Below, piece by piece: positions 6,220-6,262 of a stretch of 6,262 nucleotides of DNA (position 1 is the stretch's first letter; each line of letters opens with the position of its first letter). Under the pieces are notes generated by a model, which saw nothing but the letters and a program-made list of their open reading frames with translations, did no database searches and was not told the DNA's origin. A program made the position numbers and the translations under genes. The stretch spans positions 1-6,262 of the forward strand of contig JAGLML010000066.1 in assembly GCA_023140035.1 (NCBI GenBank). The letters run 5' to 3'. Origin of the DNA: Thermoplasmatales archaeon. GTDB taxonomy: Archaea > Thermoplasmatota > E2 > DHVEG-1.

Positions 6220-6262
6220 ATTAAGTGAAAATGATGTGTTAAATTTCATTTATTGCCACTCT

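Noticed and set aside
6150..6262. Short minus-strand frame of about 22 codons near the window end
   Set aside because: It spans the inverted repeat, has no recognisable protein feature and is of a length expected by chance.

Overview
The window looks like an AT-rich archaeal genome segment, most likely a Thermoplasmatota-type euryarchaeon, possibly a sediment lineage such as Marine Benthic Group D. Three things suggest this. TTTATATA-like TATA boxes with short or absent leaders sit before the genes. Coding regions end in oligo-T tracts. The gene content is secreted PKD-domain proteins beside a gingipain-type cysteine peptidase. The lineage is inferred from style and content; there is no rRNA or other marker gene here.

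Four genes fill almost all of the window, all on the + strand. Bases 1-2007 are the 3' part of a large surface protein: five InlB-B-like repeats (about 74 residues each, some nearly identical in DNA), a PKD domain, a second PKD-like domain, an Asp-rich segment, a single membrane helix and a lysine-rich tail. Bases 2150-2761 encode a small lipoprotein made of two PKD domains. Bases 2929-4086 encode a secreted caspase-fold cysteine peptidase resembling family C25 (gingipain), with a His-Cys pair at H255 and C289. Bases 4146-6137 encode a complete OPT-family transporter for oligopeptides or metal chelates.

The gaps are short (59 to 167 bases) and mostly hold a T-tract terminator followed by a TATA-like element, so each gene is probably its own transcription unit. 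The most notable non-coding element is a perfect 8-bp dyad (2871-2895) around an AT-rich box just upstream of the peptidase gene. The last 125 bases hold no convincing gene, only a T-tract and a 9-bp inverted repeat.

Together the genes suggest peptide scavenging at the cell surface: adhesin-like and PKD proteins that may bind other cells, particles or polymers, an exported endopeptidase, and an importer for the resulting peptides. The functional link is inferred from adjacency and family knowledge. No wholly new system is evident.
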